From Undaria pinnatifida (lineage: Eukaryota; Sar; Phaeophyceae; Laminariales; Alariaceae): a stretch of 64,000 nt of DNA. Location of the stretch: assembly GCA_012845835.1 (NCBI GenBank), contig JABAKD010000001.1, positions 5,672,476-5,736,475 on the forward strand, given 5' to 3'. This document shows positions 63,951 to 64,000 of this stretch, piece after piece (the stretch's first letter is position 1; each line of letters opens with the position of its first letter). The notes beneath the pieces were generated by a model, which saw nothing but the letters and a program-made list of their open reading frames with translations, was not told the DNA's origin and made no database searches. The translations under genes and the position numbers were made by a program.

Positions 63951-64000
63951 TGCACACCATTGCAGTCCGAGTATGAGATGCCAGATACTACGAGTATGAT

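Overview
The window is nuclear DNA from a eukaryote with spliceosomal GT-AG introns and a repeat-rich genome. The one well-supported host gene encodes a secretory-pathway (Golgi-type, SPCA/PMR1 family) Ca2+/Mn2+ P-type ATPase. Animals, fungi and several protist lineages have this family, and as far as I know land plants do not. Very long introns, Ty3/Gypsy debris, tRNA-derived SINEs and a few TTAGGG-type telomeric units would fit a large-genome protist or alga such as a stramenopile. The lineage is not proven by anything I can see.

Left arm (1-29.8 kb): no convincing host gene. It holds two related minus-strand Ty3/Gypsy LTR retrotransposons. One is cut by the window edge (1-2515). The other is a 3.56 kb internally deleted derivative with both LTRs and a 4-bp target duplication (7384-10942). 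There is also an RNase H fragment of another Gypsy element (about 6.5-6.9 kb), two copies of a hAT-like element with the terminal motif CAAGGGTACGCGCGG (13049-18439, swollen by nested insertions; 21764-23183, clean), a 1.1 kb inverted-repeat unit with coding-looking cargo (19457-20552), and many dispersed and tandem repeats.

Centre and right (29.8-64 kb): a candidate first exon on the minus strand (29854-30045, start like a 2-oxoglutarate oxygenase N-domain) lies head to head with the SPCA gene. Only 221 bp separate the two start codons, so this is a likely bidirectional promoter. Seven SPCA exons can be read on the plus strand: 30267-30305, 30490-30594, 36172-36312, 38291-38383, 38861-38982, 39564-39760 and 61416-61570. 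They join in frame to 284 residues, from the initiator methionine through M1, M2 and the A-domain TGES motif to M3. The gene leaves the window before its phosphorylation (DKTG) site. Intron 6 is 21,655 bp.

The SPCA introns carry most of the right-hand repeats: an 83-unit CAA microsatellite, SINEs, one MITE inside a SINE, an inverted MITE pair, a 42-bp satellite field, a 43-bp satellite field, two inverted copies of an 18-bp-TIR element sharing a conserved peptide, and a short A-tailed retroposon whose mobility is shown by two empty sites inside the window. No tRNA, rRNA, CRISPR or prokaryotic operon was seen.
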